Assembly: GCA_905250025.1 (NCBI GenBank)
Contig: CAJNOJ010000248.1
Location: 62,001 to 126,000, forward strand
Source of the DNA: Adineta ricciae
Taxonomy: Eukaryota > Rotifera > Eurotatoria > Adinetida > Adinetidae
DNA: 64,000 nt
Reading direction: 5' to 3'
Below are positions 54,837 to 64,000 of this stretch, piece after piece. The number at the start of each line of letters is the position of its first letter. Within the stretch, counting starts at the first letter, position 1. The notes under the pieces were generated by a model that had not been told where the DNA came from, did not search any database, and saw nothing but the letters and a program-made list of their open reading frames with translations. The translations under genes and the position numbers were made by a program.

Positions 54837-55605
54837 ATGTCGGTATATTCAATACTATTGGTACGCTCTCCTTCTAGCAATTTCCTACTGTTGTTGTCGT
54901 GATCCAAAGGCATCAACAAGTACATATTATCAATTAGAAGAGAATAGTTTTGATAGAATGAATATATTTTAGACGTTGAATGGAACAGGAATACAATCAT
55001 TCGAAAATATGATTCAGAAATAAACACTTTTTGTGCAGCTGATGGTAGTGGCACAGCACACCTTGATTGGCAACATTTACGCATCGATGCTCATTCAAAT
55101 TATGCACAAGGTTGTGGCGAACAATTCACACGATCATTATTGACCTTGAACGAAATCGACAGTTTACCATCCAACGCTGTCATAAAATCTGCTCAGATCA
55201 AACTATTTGGCTATCGTTCTGAAGAATTCGAAGCATATTCTTTTACCGACGGATCAACTGTTACCAACGAAGTATTCATCAAATGGATTCTGACTGAATG
55301 GGACGCTAATACGGTGACATGGATGACACAACCAAGTACGACTAATGTCAATGCAGCCATGATTCCAAGCACACAACCAACTTTCCCGGGCACATTAGTG
55401 AATACGAAATCGTACAATTTTACAATTGATATTACACAACTCGTTCGTGATATCCAATCGAGTGGACCATGAAATAATCACGGTGTTATGTTTCAAATGA
55501 AAACAGAAGAGAAATATCGAGCTATGGTCTTTTGTTCATTCAATCATCCGGATGTTCAACGACATCCACAGATTGTAATCGACATTGAACCTTCATCAAC
55601 TTCAG
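54837..55605 (+). pseudogene. DNRLRE-domain gene copy, inactivated
   Basis: A paralogue of the fragment at 48965. From about 54990 it reads EINTFCAADGSGTAHLDWQ and continues through GYRSEEFEAYSF, ILTEWDANTVTW and FTIDITQLVRDIQSSGP. An in-frame TGA then replaces the expected Trp codon (55469-55471), after which the domain resumes with NNHGVMFQMKTEEKYRAMVFCS and ends DIEP. The 5' exon has lost the signal-peptide frame through small indels. The gene is therefore broken in at least two places. It shows what the missing 3' part of the 48965 copy should look like in general. No restored version is given. Confidence 0.75.
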
Positions 55606-55739
55606 GTTTCGTAAAAAACTCCTGTGTTTTCTTCTTACTGTTTTTGTCATCTACTATTTTTTCAAGTTTGTATTAAACCATTCGTTCGAGATCTCGTCAA
55701 CATACTCGTAACTGTAATAATTATCTTGAAGATTCGTTT

Positions 55740-56399
55740 TTATTTGATGCCAAAGGTGATACATAAATTATCAAGACCAACATGCAATATTGCTGATCCT
55801 GATGCTTGCATGACAATTTTATTTAGTCCTAGCCAATTAAATACTTGTAAAACTGCTGAATAGGTATTCAATAGAACTGTAATTGTGTATAGTTGTGTAT
55901 TTGAATAATAACCAGTAATTGTCAAATTGGTCGAGTTTGACCAACCCGCTGCCATTCGGCAAGAATTGAGTGTTACTGTATTGGTTTCTACCGGTGTTTC
56001 TATTTTGAGAGTAGTGTCGAAGCATAATGCATATACACCAGAACCACAGACGTAATGATAACCTGAACTGGGGAATTCACTTGTATTTATATACGATGAA
56101 GAGGTCCAATTCAGTCCGCCATAATTTGATGGTATAGGTCCTTGAGAGTCATCTGCGTTTGGAATATCATCAAAAGTCAGAGGTATTCCACCGGACGTAC
56201 ACACTAGAACACAACAACATTTTATCCGGCATACCGTCCTTATCCATCGACTTACAGACGTTGGTTGTTGTTGTAGCTGTAGTTGTTGAAGTTGTCGTGG
56301 GTTCTATGTACGAAAGGCAAAGCCCAACTGTCTTAGAAAATCTCACGAACAAAAAGAGACTGATTTTATTCATACTGACCTCGTGGTATTCTCGTCTCA
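55740..56399 (-). CDS. Secreted/extracellular beta-sandwich protein, 5' end lost at gap
   Basis: Exons ending at 56380, 56303-56256 and 56203-55740 join across 76- and 52-nt introns. The small middle exon encodes a Thr-rich linker (PTTTSTTTATTTTNV). The last exon encodes a 150-residue domain: IPLTFDDIPNADDSQGPIPSNYGGLNW, YVCGSGVYALCF, then a strand-rich region and a C-terminal GLDNLCI. This pattern (FDD..GPIP..YGG..W to LDNLC) recurs in fungal, bacterial and rotifer secreted proteins of unknown function. The coding sequence runs straight into the N at 56400. The N-terminal module (by analogy a signal peptide with a PAN-like domain) is missing from the assembly, so the protein is partial. Confidence 0.7.
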
Positions 56400-56400
56400 N

Positions 56401-57303
56401 AAAAGCGGCCACGATTAAATAAAATTACGGCTGTGCATGTCAATGAATTGCAACAAATATTTTGGTTATATGTTCCTTTTTCAACTGGAACATTTAGCAA
56501 TTTCTGACAAGATATTTCAAATAAAAAGCGATGACAGACGTTTTTTGTAAAAAAATTGAAATTCAAGTAGAATTTCTCAAATATTAAAACTGGTAAAAAT
56601 AAAATCCGGTTTGATTTTTCGCTCGGTCTTGTCTGGTCCGGTCGGGTCGGAGTTCGGCTGCCGAACTGGTTCAAACTCTGATATGAATCACCTCGAACAA
56701 AACTTCCATTACAACATCCAGATCATAGTCCTTGCCAAAATAACCAATATTGACATATTGTGGTGATTTGTTTTTTTGAATGCTCCATTTCAATAATTGA
56801 GGAAAATGTCAATATTCTGATGATTCGAGTTAGCTACGATGATATCCAACGATTGATCATTGTTTAGATCTCCGACAACAATCGACGATGGGTTGGAATT
56901 ATGAATGGTCGAATAAAGAATGTGATCTTGAAATGTTCCATTTCCATAATTGAAACATATTCCAATGTTATTCGTACCATAATTAGCAACAGCAATGCCT
57001 AAATAAGAATCATTGTTAAAATGATTGACAACGACTGAGAAGGGTTGAGATTATATTGAGGGTTTGAGGGTGAAAAATTCGATGATTGGATTAGATAGAG
57101 GTCATCGAGCTTGATCCGGACCCAGCATGATTGAAGTTATAACTGGTTCAGAAGCGAATCTGTCCAAGGTTTTGCAAGATTTAGTTTTTTTCGATGTTTT
57201 TGGACTTTTAGAGGATGAAGGGAATGTATTTTTGAGAATATTTTTTTGGAACCGATAGACTTCAGCCAGTTCTACTTGGACCTAGTGTGATCATAGTTGG
57301 AAC
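56401..57303. repeat. 0.9 kb duplicated block, copy B
   Basis: Copy of 53186-54083 that begins immediately after the N at 56400. It contains the 3' half of the hAT-like element (to 56680) and a second FG-GAP fragment. The abrupt start suggests the join is an assembly decision. Confidence 0.88.
56737..57043 (-). pseudogene. FG-GAP repeat gene fragment, copy B
   Basis: The same two blades as at 53510-53826, with the same inactivating TGA. It was therefore dead before the block was duplicated. A few substitutions separate the copies. Confidence 0.68.
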
Positions 57304-57746
57304 CCAGGCAAAGAAAAGCATAGTGTAATGCCATTAAAATGTCTCTAGTTTTGCACAATTATAATGATGTGAAACTGTCACAAAAAATGCTCAAAAAATG
57401 ATGTTCCTTATAATCATTAAAATACTGCTCTTTGAACATGTAAAACTTATTCAACTGGCAACATGCTAATTACCATGACACCGATCATTATTTTATGATT
57501 ATGTCGCAACGTTATTTTCGTTTTTCAACATTCATAATAACTATTTCACCAAGATTCTAAAAACAATTATTGTAAAAGCATTTCCTCTCGTAAAAATGTT
57601 TCTTTTCACTACGAATTTCATGATATACATGAAGCGGCATACTCAGAGTATTGTAAACGCGCTCTGATACTGTTGTCAACTCGTGTGGTGAGAATTTTCA
57701 TCAAGCGGCAGATAAAAATAATTCTTTTTGTTATTCAAGCTCTTTA

Positions 57747-58053
57747 ACGAACTCTACTTCACATATACATTTATTCGAGCTCAAAACAATACATGAACAG
57801 ATACTACAATACATTTCACCCTTTTTACCTGAATCATTTGATATGTAAACCGAGCTCACTAAGTTCATCAAGTTGGAAACTTTTGTTAGTGCAAAATACG
57901 AGGTGTGTCAGTTCGAGTAGTGTGTAAGCTGATGAACTTAGTGAGCTCGGTTTACATATCAAATGATTCAGGTAAAAAGGGTGAAATGTATTGTAGTATC
58001 TGTTCATGTATTGTTTTGAGCTCGAATAAATGTATATGTGAAGTAGAGTTCGT
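57747..58053. repeat. Perfect 124-bp inverted repeat with 59-bp spacer
   Basis: The left arm 57747-57870 and right arm 57930-58053 are exact reverse complements as far as I can read, around a 59-bp spacer. The right arm ends exactly at the N at 58054. It is either a real palindrome or a fold-back artefact made at a contig end. The preceding 57304-57746 shows no gene. Confidence 0.9.
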
Positions 58054-58054
58054 N

Positions 58055-58554
58055 AGAACCGTGGAAGTAAATATAATTGCACGACGTCCAAATTTTTCAG
58101 CAATATATGTCGAAATAAAAAGGGCACCAAGAAAGCACCCGAGATTATACATCAATGTGAAAAGTACCAAGAATCTTCGATAATCAGCAGGAAGAGCAGC
58201 TGCGGTAAGATCACAAACACTTTTATTTCCATAGATTCCTACGCAAAAATCGTTCTTAAATGAACTCATGATAACTATACCACCAGTAACACCTTGATCA
58301 TAACCAAAAAACCATCCGCCCAATGCAGAAAAACCAGCCAGTAAGACAGCGAAATGCGGTTTTCCATATTGAATGTTCGTATGATGAATATGATGAATCG
58401 TTTGACTCGGGGTCTTTCGTTTACTATAATCGCTTAACAGATGAACTTGATTTGCTTCACTGTCATCGGAAGCTATGTCTAAGTTGTTTTCGTGCTCTGA
58501 CACCTTGCTGCTCGTACGAGGAGGAAGTTCTTGAAGTTCGTAATCGACTTTCAT
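58055..58554 (-). CDS. Sugar-porter MFS transporter, N-terminal part only
   Basis: The ATG at 58554 opens an intronless frame of about 166 residues that stops being real at the N at 58054. A soluble N-terminus of about 65 residues is followed by TM1 with GGWFFGYDQGVTGGI, the signature of fungal and plant hexose porters. Next come a Cys-bearing extracellular loop and a TM2-TM3 region LGALFISTYIAEKFGRRAIIF, with the R-x-G-R-R cytoplasmic motif. A full transporter has 12 helices and about 500 residues, so about nine helices are missing, apparently through the assembly break. It would transport sugar with protons. The GYDQGV form recalls fungal transporters, so a fungal origin is possible. Confidence 0.72.
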
Positions 58555-59261
58555 TGTGGTAAACTTCGTACGCCTTTTAGTGAATCAAAACTTTAATAGC
58601 ATGATGTTTTGTTTCGTATATGTCAAGGCGATAAGAGCCATGTCATAAAAGAAAAGAGAACAAGCAGGTATAAAGATAATATTGAATCGAGAAAGAATAG
58701 ATAAATTGTCCTTGTAGAAGAAATATATTCTGGAGTAATAAGAACAACAACGAAAAATAAAAAAGAAATAAGATTCAAGGACATTATTGAGGATGAGGGT
58801 GAGAATCATCTATTTATCTACTCTCAAATCGGCTTATCAATAACTAACATCTAATTACTACGCCGCGGTTGATCAATCGATAACTTGGACAACAAAGATA
58901 TGGTCAGTACAATTGATAACAGTGAAAAAGAATTTTGAATGCCATTAACAATAGCTGTCTGCTCCCTTGTGGATATGACTGAAACCTGAACTGTCCTGTG
59001 CTTCTTCAAACCATCCTTGTCATTTATCAAATGCTTCGATTTGATCTGGTTACTAGTTATACAAGCATATGAGGATCAAGACGATCATCAACTGCACATT
59101 CACAGTACATCTGTATCGATAAAAAGTGGAGGGGCGCCTGCTAGTCTCGCCAGGAATTCATACAAAGCTATTAGTTCAGCATATCCGACATTGTTGAAGA
59201 AAATCACACCAGTCATCATCAATAATTATCGTGAGTCACAATGGAAAGTTCTTCAATATTA
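58555..59261. other. Intergenic, no gene recognised
   Basis: Upstream region of the transporter. A + strand ORF at 59017-59262 (81 aa) overlaps the edge of the exchanger-like pseudogene but has no recognised domain. A TGAGGGTG motif is at 58794. Confidence 0.4.
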
Positions 59262-60057
59262 GCTCAACAGTCGTCTCATCAAATCTGTGATGAGGTGAAA
59301 ATGTATTAGATGAATGCTGTGCGTTATATTCATTTTGATTTCAAGAAGTTCTACTCAGTGTGTTGATCCATTCAAATGACACAGCGACGTGCTCAGTTGC
59401 GATTATTCAGTTATACGAAACAGATATTCTTGCAGATAATGAATATTCACACATACTGAAATTGATTGAGAACAAATTATTCAACTTCAAGTATATGGAA
59501 AGATCCGAGTGTTTACAAAAGTGAAAATATCATCGGAGTTGATGTATTGTTTGATAACAAGTCTTCATTTAGTGGAACTTATTATGCAAGTTGTAGACTA
59601 GTGGAAACATTTGTAATTGACTCGGTTTTGTTGCATGCTCTAATCTCTGATATGAGAAAATAAGATCTCGTTCGATCGACAATGAAATAGTCGCGCCTGT
59701 ATGATCATAAAGAAGTACCTGAGTTTAATACAATTAACTCATCTAGAGTTGAAAACATTCCTTAATGAGAAAGCGACGTTCTAGAAAAACGAATCGAATC
59801 TAACGATTGAACTTCAGCCAAATCAACAAACAGAATATCGATCCATAGATTTGATTGTCATTCAGTCTCCGGTAGCCGGCGAACTGAATCGATCGAGTTT
59901 TGCTGAAGCATTCCATCCATTGTATTCAGATAACTCGATTGAATTTACTACAAGACAACATGTAGCGTGTCCGGTTGAAAATTCAAATAATATACAACTT
60001 ATTCTCGCTGAAATGGGCACTAACAACGATGATGACGTTTCCATGGATAGTTCGTAA
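59262..60057 (+). pseudogene. Decayed copy of the exchanger's CNBD-like tail
   Basis: The + strand carries pieces homologous to the last exon of the exchanger gene (29863-31106): an ICDEVKMY piece ending in a stop, TDILADNEYSHILKLIENKLFN, then NIIGVDVLFDNKSSFSGTYYASCRLVETFVID, and a C-terminal piece LYSDNSIEFTTRQH. About 50 codons between VFTK and NIIGVD are deleted, stops occur after MRK, and frames change. The membrane exchanger part is absent. It is a partial, dead duplicate in the opposite orientation relative to the parent gene. Confidence 0.8.
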
Positions 60058-60970
60058 TTGATTTCATCGTGCTATTCTGCGAATCAACGAAGTATTTTAC
60101 TTGATGTTTGATCAGAACTCATTGCTTTTAATAAATGTCCGACTTAAGGTAATAATATCATATCATAGCTATAGTGCCAGAGGATAGTGACAAAGAACGA
60201 TCGAATCCGGAAACAAAAGATGTATTTCTTTTCCCCTCATTTCAGCGACGTATCCAGGATTTTATTGATGTACTAAACAAAATTCTGATAGCATACAAAA
60301 GAAAATGTAAAATGCGTAAGACATATCAAACTCGAATCATAGGCGTAAGTCTGCTGTGTCGCGGTCTATTTTTCAAATTTAAATGAGCTAAGCATTCATG
60401 TAAAAAACGACGAAAAAAGAAATCTGATTATCAGTTATCTGTTTCTTAACTGAAAGCCAATTAACAGCTTACGAAAAACAAGATAAAGAATTTCAGTGGG
60501 GGCAATTGCTCATTTGCCCTCCCTCTGATTATACATCACTGTTGCGGTTCTTTATAAATGGGAATGATATGATTCAATAAATTTCTTTTGTTACTGTCAA
60601 CGTACAGATACGACGTTAGATTGCTTCACGGCTTTGACGTCACATGGGAAGAAAATGAAACAATAATAATAACAACAACAACATTTTGGCACAGGAACAA
60701 ATATCACCAAAAACAAAAATCGAAAGAAAAAAAGCATCGACCACGCTTGCATTTTCGTATTGGTCTTTTATTTTCTCCTACACAATATGGGAGAAAAACA
60801 TGCGTGTAGTATTTAAACCTTTTTCTATCTGTCACGGTTCAGTAAAAGAAAGTAATTTATCATTTCATTCTAAAACATTTACTCGTATCGATATTTTTAG
60901 GAGGTGACTTATTCTAACTCTATTACTTTTGATATTTATTACAGAAATTTTGCCTACAGATTAACAAAAT
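60058..60970. other. Intergenic, no gene recognised
   Basis: Short ORFs at 60174-60386 and 60588-60907 are Lys/Asn/Ile-rich without domains. A T-rich AG acceptor-like site at about 60945 may belong to the 5' UTR of the next gene. Confidence 0.4.
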
Positions 60971-61315
60971 ATGTCGACGTCGGCTCAATACAAAAAGATT
61001 GTTGAAACCATGACTGATGCATTAAACAAACACAATATCGATGAATTCCTGACGCATTATGGCGATAACTGTGAAGTCATTCGTGATGGCCAATGTGTTA
61101 TTCGATCGAAAGACGAATTTAAAAAGTATGCGGAAGAACGGTTCTCGAATCCAGATGCCAAAGCTAATTTGGTTGAATTTTTACCAAGTGAAAGCGATGA
61201 TCGCATACGTTTTATAGTAGAACACAAAGACAAAAAGCGCTATGAACAAACATGCGTGTTTTCGAAGGAAGGGAAAGTTGTTCAAGTACATCTCAAGAGT
61301 TTGAACAACAATTAA
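60971..61315 (+). CDS. SnoaL/NTF2-like domain protein
   Basis: An intronless ORF of 114 aa. It begins YKKIVETMTDALNKHNIDEFLTHYGDNCEVIRDG, the usual helix plus cone-shaped sheet opening of SnoaL/NTF2-like proteins. A sheet follows with IRFIVEHKDKKRYEQTCVFSKEGKVVQVHL. There is no signal peptide. Proteins of this fold are small-molecule isomerases, hydratases or nuclear-import-like adaptors, and no catalytic residues can be assigned. Full length is typical of single-domain members. Confidence 0.7.
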   Translation: MSTSAQYKKIVETMTDALNKHNIDEFLTHYGDNCEVIRDGQCVIRSKDEFKKYAEERFSNPDAKANLVEFLPSESDDRIRFIVEHKDKKRYEQTCVFSKEGKVVQVHLKSLNNN

Positions 61316-61631
61316 TAGACTTAACATTGATCAAGCTGACTGCTTTTACTTTCATACTCATTTCTATACTTTTATACGTGAAAACATCAAATGAATAAAC
61401 GTGTGTTGAGGGTGAGCGTGTATTTCGAAAAAGACCTGAACATTTGATATCAAACTGTATCGGACAGTTTTACTTTCAGTTGTCTTCATGATTAACTGAT
61501 TTTCTAATACAAAACAAAATCCTACAAAACGTTTTCGTTTGATAATATCAAGGTTAAATCTCCATTTCTGCTGTTTTATAACGCACTTATATGTGCGTCA
61601 TATCATTCAAACTCCAAAAACTCCTTTGAGT

Positions 61632-61638
61632 TATAAAA
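61632..61638 (+). promoter_or_regulatory. TATA box of the EamA transporter gene
   Basis: TATAAAA lies 65 bp upstream of the transporter ATG, which fits a TATA promoter with a 35-40 nt leader. Confidence 0.38.
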
Positions 61639-61703
61639 TGTCAGTCAATCGTGCATCTTACCATCGCACACAATAAAACAAAATCAACAAGAATCGCGCA
61701 GAG

Positions 61704-62861
61704 ATGAATGATTATCAACAACAACATTCGTTGATTGTTCCATCGACTCCTATCAACGATATTACTGATATAAAGGATCGTCGCAGTTCGTCTCTCGCTG
61801 TTGTCATTGAGCCGATCATCGTAGCAACAGAAGAAATTCCTGATGATAGCGAAGTCGTCAATAGACCGAAATCATTCCCGCTATCTGGTATTCTCTACGG
61901 TCTTTTAGGAAGTTTTCTTTTTGTTACTGCGACATTCACCGTCAAAGAATTAGGAATCGATCTACTCGATGCACTTATTATTCGTTTCATCATCCAACTT
62001 ATTCTCTTAATATGCTTTGTTATTTCTCGCCGTTATTCAATCTGGCGAGGTACATTAAAAGAAAAATGTTTACAAATCGTTCTATGCATTTGTAATGGTC
62101 TAATTTTTCTCGCATATTTTATTGGTATCCGTTACCTGCCTTTTTCTGACTTTACCACACTGAATTTTACACGTTTATTATGGACAGTTACCTTTGGCGT
62201 ATTGATCTATAGGGAAAAACCCACTGTCATGATCATTCTAGCTGTTGTTTTTACACTTTTTGGTGTGACATTTGTTGCGCAACCGACATTTCTCTTCAAA
62301 CAGAAGATTATCATCGAAAATACATCATCAACAGATCCGACTTCGATGAACTACCGAACGCTTGGCATTTCTCTCGCATTGATAACTGGTCTTTTCTCTG
62401 CTATTAATCTCTTAATTTTCAAACAATTGTTAACATTACAACTGAAACCGAGTGTTTTAATTCTTCAGCATTCGCTTGTTTTCCTTCTGTGTATGATGTT
62501 CAATCAAGCTTACAAATATTTTCTACTCGATGACATAACGTTCTTCACAGCGACAATCTTCCAATGGAAATACTGGTTAGCCGGATTGATTAGTCTTCTT
62601 CAAACATTAGCAGTTATTGTCGGAAATCGTTCAGTGAAACGCGAACCGCCATCGATCGTTACGATTGTTTCAGCGTCCGAAATCATCTATGCGATTGTCT
62701 TACAGAATTTATTTACAAGAAATAAGTCGAACATATGGGTTGTGATTGGAAGTTTAATGGTGGTATCTAGTGTTCTACTTATTGGCGTACATAAATTTGC
62801 ACAAGAGCGAAAGAAGAAGAAGAAAAACGTTGAGAATGATAAAAGTGAAGGAAGCGCTTGA
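61704..62861 (+). CDS. EamA/DMT-family transporter (SLC35G-like)
   Basis: An intronless ORF of 385 aa. A polar N-terminus of about 60 residues is followed by ten hydrophobic helices in two EamA halves. The first spans LSGILYGLLGSFLFVTATF to IILAVVFTLFGVTFVAQP and the second LGISLALITGLFSAINLLIF to WVVIGSLMVVSSVLLIGV. Typical EamA features are present: LNFTRLLWTVTFGVLIYREKP at the TM4 end, and PPSIVTIVSASEIIYAIVLQNLF in the second half. A Lys-rich C-terminus faces the cytosol. The relatives are drug/metabolite and nucleotide-sugar-like transporters. The substrate is unknown. It is preceded by a TATA box. Confidence 0.85.
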   Translation: MNDYQQQHSLIVPSTPINDITDIKDRRSSSLAVVIEPIIVATEEIPDDSEVVNRPKSFPLSGILYGLLGSFLFVTATFTVKELGIDLLDALIIRFIIQLILLICFVISRRYSIWRGTLKEKCLQIVLCICNGLIFLAYFIGIRYLPFSDFTTLNFTRLLWTVTFGVLIYREKPTVMIILAVVFTLFGVTFVAQPTFLFKQKIIIENTSSTDPTSMNYRTLGISLALITGLFSAINLLIFKQLLTLQLKPSVLILQHSLVFLLCMMFNQAYKYFLLDDITFFTATIFQWKYWLAGLISLLQTLAVIVGNRSVKREPPSIVTIVSASEIIYAIVLQNLFTRNKSNIWVVIGSLMVVSSVLLIGVHKFAQERKKKKKNVENDKSEGSA

Positions 62862-62933
62862 GAAACTGTTGAGACTTTGTTTTGTTCTTAAAAAATTTAC
62901 ATCAATAATAGCTCTGCTTGTTTTCGCTCGAAT

Positions 62934-63056
62934 CTAAAATGCTTCAATAGTCAAACTACTCATATTTCGAGGCAAAAGTTGATGAAAGTTTTCAGAATCG
63001 CCTGCCTGTCCTGGAGTAGAAGCATGCTCAATTACATCGTCGGTACGGATTGCATC
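62934..63056 (-). other. Orphan terminal exon
   Basis: A TTTTCAG acceptor leads into 41 codons ending in TAG, with natural composition (TDDVIEHASTPGQAG and LLPRNMSSLTIEAF). I find no upstream exon on the - strand in the next 500 bp. It may be the last exon of a gene whose remainder is lost or distant. The rest of 62862-63569 shows nothing else. Confidence 0.35.
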
Positions 63057-63569
63057 CTGAAAATTAGCATTTCATGCCGCATTAAAAAAATCTATTCTAG
63101 AGTGTGATCATCAATGGAAACAGAAAAAAAGATGATTACATTGATGACGTCAAACGTTTTTGTGCCATAGAGTGTATAAACAATTCTAGAGATTTTTAAA
63201 CTTTGATACGAACTCTTTCAGTTTATATTTGGAAGAAAATCGATATTTCTATTGTTTGTATCAGACGGGCAGGTATGTTAGCTTTTTTGCAACGTCTACA
63301 CGAATTTGAAGGTATACTCCCTAGCAGATGATGACGTCCATTTCAAAATACACATTTTATCTCGCCTGAGTTTGTTAAAATTAGTTGCACTTTTGGAATT
63401 AATGAGCTAAATTCATGCGCATTACAGATCTCATAACGCTCATATACATTAGTTTCTCTCTCAAGTCAGTGAGTATATATAATTGAAAGAGTGTCCAATG
63501 TTCACATTGTCAAAAACCATACTGCAATCATCTCGTTTAGTATTGTTTGAATAGTAAACGTGCAGAACT

Positions 63570-64000
63570 ATGCCCGTGTCATATCCGATTCGCTCTTTGT
63601 TATATCTCATCTTTCTGATTCCATCTGTCATATGTGCCATCTTTTGTCTTTATCATTTCATTACTAATCGAGCACTTCGCAACGCTCTGAACAATCATGT
63701 TGTCATTTTCATTCTTGGTTTTGGTGTTTTTCTCAATATGACGGATATGATTTGGTTTATTGATTTCTATCGCACTCGCCGTGTTCCAATATTTACACGA
63801 GCATTCTGTTTTACATGGGCATATATTGATTATGCTGTGTTTGTAGTCATCACATTACTAGTAGCCTGGGCATCAATTGAACGACATATTCTCATCTTTC
63901 ACCATAATCTCACTGCAACGCCTATAAAGCGGTTTTTTCTACACTATTTACCAATGGCTATCTGCGTTGTTTATCCGCTTGCGTACTATTTCGTTATCTA
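63570..64000 (+). CDS. Orphan 7TM receptor, rotifer-expanded family (member 3), partial
   Basis: The frame starts at ATG 63570 and runs off the window after about 143 residues without a stop. It contains TM1 (LLYLIFLIPSVICAIFCLYHF), TM2 (VVIFILGFGVFLNMTDMIWF), TM3 ending WASIERHILIFHHNL, and the start of TM4-TM5. It is clearly the closest relative in the window of the receptor at 35104, sharing IPSV-C-x-FCLYHF, R-NAL-NH, FIDFYRT and YIDYAV. E-R-H again replaces DRY. It is on the opposite strand from 35104 and about 28 kb away, so it is not a simple tandem repeat. The 3' end is beyond the window. Confidence 0.85.
   Translation, partial: MPVSYPIRSLLYLIFLIPSVICAIFCLYHFITNRALRNALNNHVVIFILGFGVFLNMTDMIWFIDFYRTRRVPIFTRAFCFTWAYIDYAVFVVITLLVAWASIERHILIFHHNLTATPIKRFFLHYLPMAICVVYPLAYYFVI

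Noticed and set aside
57834-58130. Transporter frame continuing across the N into the palindrome
   Set aside because: The frame after the N loses all transporter character and reads the inverted repeat, so the continuation is accidental.
1-64000. Search for CRISPR arrays, rRNA, integrated phage or bacterial operons
   Set aside because: No regularly spaced repeats, rRNA-like sequence or operon-like gene packing was seen. Spliceosomal introns throughout indicate a eukaryotic nuclear genome.

Overview
The window looks like nuclear DNA of a bdelloid rotifer (Adineta/Rotaria-like animal). It is AT-rich and gene-dense on both strands. Introns are mostly 44-65 bp with GT..AG ends (a few longer, one probable GC..AG). 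The gene content is typical of that group: intron-poor 7TM receptors, secreted PAN/kelch and FG-GAP proteins with Ser/Thr linkers, NHL and DNRLRE proteins, a TIR protein and ADP-ribosyltransferase-like genes. There is no bacterial operon structure, no rRNA, no CRISPR, and no tRNA that I could recognise. Five single N characters (1333, 27066, 49333, 56400, 58054) sit exactly where genes or repeats break, so they are probably gap or join placeholders.

1-10.5 kb: a 1.3 kb block with a small secreted-protein gene (repeated near 52 kb), a large PBZ-like multi-zinc-finger protein, a Golgi-type glycosyltransferase, a secreted PAN-kelch protein and a rhodopsin-type GPCR. 11-18 kb: an ARM-TIR-SAM protein with a C-terminal CaaX box, a decayed ADP-ribosyltransferase, other gene relics and a 5'-truncated EF-1alpha copy. 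18-26 kb: a GDSL lipase, an insulin-like peptide, a class III aminotransferase divergent from a fatty acyl-CoA synthetase, a GNAT protein and a cupredoxin. 26.6-36 kb: an FG-GAP membrane protein, an unrecognised two-exon fragment, a Na+/H+ exchanger with a cyclic-nucleotide-binding-like tail, and a 7TM receptor. 38-51 kb: a decayed membrane/lectin-like gene, a membrane-anchored PARP-like protein, an NHL-repeat protein, two more 7TM receptors, two proteins of unknown function, a UEV-like E2 variant and a DNRLRE fragment.

51.6-60 kb is rearranged and repeat-rich. It holds the second 1.3 kb block, two DNA-transposon-like elements (one with an 8-bp target-site duplication matching at 7 of 8 bases), two copies of a 0.9 kb block carrying a dead FG-GAP fragment, a DNRLRE pseudogene, a truncated secreted protein, a perfect 124-bp inverted repeat, a truncated sugar porter and a decayed copy of the exchanger tail. 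61-64 kb returns to ordinary genes: an NTF2-like protein, an EamA transporter and the start of another 7TM receptor.

The genes do not form one pathway. One recurring theme is NAD+/ADP-ribose chemistry: the TIR protein with its catalytic-type glutamate, the PARP-like protein with an H-Y-E triad, PBZ-like poly(ADP-ribose)-binding fingers, and an ART pseudogene. Whether their co-location matters cannot be judged from this window alone. Exon joins were derived by hand from splice-site and frame consistency.
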